5,930 nt of DNA from CAZBEL01 sp964628055. GTDB lineage: Bacteria; Fidelibacterota; Marinisomatia; Marinisomatales; TCS56. This document shows, in pieces, positions 5,751 through 5,930 of this stretch (positions are counted from its first letter, which is position 1; every line of letters begins with the position of its first letter). The position numbers and the translations under genes were made by a program. The stretch is from positions 1 through 5,930 of the forward strand of contig CAZVNL010000060.1 in NCBI GenBank assembly GCA_964628055.1, written 5' to 3'. The notes under the pieces were generated by a model. That model had not been told where the DNA came from. It made no database searches and saw only the letters and a program-made list of their open reading frames with translations.

Positions 5751-5771
5751 AAAAAGGGAGACTCTCTCCCT
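5751..5771 (-). terminator. Terminator-like hairpin with T-tract (minus strand)
   Basis: AGGGAGA (5755-5761) and TCTCCCT (5765-5771) are perfect 7-base arms around a 3-base loop. On the minus strand the second arm is followed by TTTT (a run of five Ts with the last stem base), the layout of an intrinsic terminator. It lies 113 bases beyond the tRNA 3' end and could back up the hairpin at 5842-5874. The right arm overlaps repeat head B; head copy A at 91 has no matching left arm, so the hairpin belongs to this copy only. Confidence 0.5.
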
Positions 5772-5800
5772 AATAGTGTTACCTATGTATTGATTTCACA
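5763..5800 (+). repeat. Conserved repeat head, copy B (direct repeat of 91-128)
   Basis: It matches 91-128 at 36 of 38 positions in direct orientation. As at copy A, the conserved part passes without a gap into a heptamer array, but here the array is ACCTGCG rather than ATCTACT. The head is therefore conserved while the tail differs between copies. It could be a degraded insertion-sequence end or an undescribed composite repeat. Confidence 0.8.
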
Positions 5801-5820
5801 CCTGCGACCTGCGACCCGGC
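5800..5820 (+). repeat. Heptamer array, ACCTGCG family, following repeat head B
   Basis: Units ACCTGCG, ACCTGCG, ACCCGGC. The first unit starts at the final base of the 38-base head, the same junction position as the ATCTACT array at copy A. Confidence 0.75.
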
Positions 5821-5841
5821 GCAACCAATCTACAATGTAGA

Positions 5842-5874
5842 AAACCCCAATTCCTCGACGAGAAACTGGGGTTT
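5842..5874 (-). terminator. Intrinsic terminator of the initiator tRNA gene
   Basis: AAACCCCA (5842-5849) and TGGGGTTT (5867-5874) form an 8-base perfect stem, and CTCG-A-CGAG inside (5854-5862) can add an apical stem. On the minus strand the structure starts 9 bases after the tRNA 3' end and is followed by T-rich sequence (TTTT then CTAC). Position and form fit a tRNA terminator. Confidence 0.75.
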
Positions 5875-5883
5875 ATCTGGCTG

Positions 5884-5930
5884 TAGCGGGGGCTGGATTC
5901 GAACCAGCGACCTCCGGGTTATGAGCCCGA
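5884..5930 (-). tRNA. Initiator tRNA-fMet (CAT anticodon), 3' part, cut by the window edge
   Basis: The minus strand carries an anticodon stem-loop CGGG-CTCATAA-CCCG with anticodon CAT (complement of 5921-5923), then the variable region GGAGGTC. The T arm is GCTGG-TTCGAAT-CCAGC, and the acceptor 3' strand is CCCCGCT with discriminator A at 5884. Three consecutive G:C pairs (GGG/CCC) next to the CAT loop are the hallmark of bacterial initiator tRNA, which separates it from elongator tRNA-Met. CCA is not encoded (the next bases are CAG), so it must be added by the CCA enzyme. Position 72 is T instead of the A of the E. coli initiator; its partner at position 1 is outside the window. The D arm and 5' end are also missing. 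Confidence 0.93.

Noticed and set aside
128..5820. CRISPR array interpretation of the repeats
   Set aside because: Units are 7 bases with no spacers, arrays are short and scattered, and no cas gene is present.
5763..5930. Genomic island with att sites at the tRNA
   Set aside because: No copy of the tRNA 3' end is seen at the left side of the window, the 38-base repeat is not part of the tRNA, and no integrase is present.

Overview
The window is a short bacterial extracellular-polysaccharide (EPS) control locus read entirely from the minus strand, with a broken HicAB toxin-antitoxin pair downstream and the 3' half of an initiator tRNA gene at the right edge. Nothing in the sequence fixes the taxon. 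The combination of a CpsB-type PHP phosphatase, a Wzc-type tyrosine kinase, a short SLBB protein and a 23S-IVS-type four-helix-bundle gene, with many short intergenic repeats, suggests a Gram-negative of the Bacteroidota/Chlorobiota/Calditrichota (FCB) sphere. That placement is inference.

Layout in transcription order (right to left): partial tRNA-fMet(CAT) (5884-5930), its hairpin terminator (5842-5874), and about 650 bases without a convincing protein gene. This gap holds a second terminator-like hairpin, a perfect CRP-type palindrome TGTGA-N6-TCACA (5580-5597) and a long GC-rich leader. Then come the PHP phosphatase CpsB/YwqE (4438-5235), a secreted single-SLBB protein related to Wza (3844-4362), a four-helix-bundle protein (3410-3808) and the tyrosine autokinase/chain-length protein Wzc (947-3346). 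After about 200 bases of repeats and spacer follow hicA (513-743, interrupted by an in-frame TAA) and hicB (280-492).

How the genes fit together: Wzc-type kinases polymerise and autophosphorylate on a C-terminal tyrosine cluster, CpsB-type phosphatases reverse this, and SLBB proteins belong to the envelope export machinery. The locus is therefore the regulatory and export core of an EPS pathway without any glycosyltransferase, flippase or polymerase in view. The four-helix-bundle gene looks like an insertion: it appears AT-richer than its neighbours and is bracketed by inverted heptamer arrays.

The most unusual feature is non-coding. Most gaps carry short arrays with an exact 7-base period, in three sequence families (ACCTGCG-like, TCTACTR-like, GATTGAT-like). 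Arrays lie immediately upstream of the start codons of wzc, the four-helix-bundle gene and cpsB. Near both ends of the window a conserved 38-base 'head' (91-128 and 5763-5800, 36/38 identical) runs straight into a heptamer array, but of a different family at each end. This looks like a composite repeat with a conserved head and a variable heptameric tail, and I do not recognise it.
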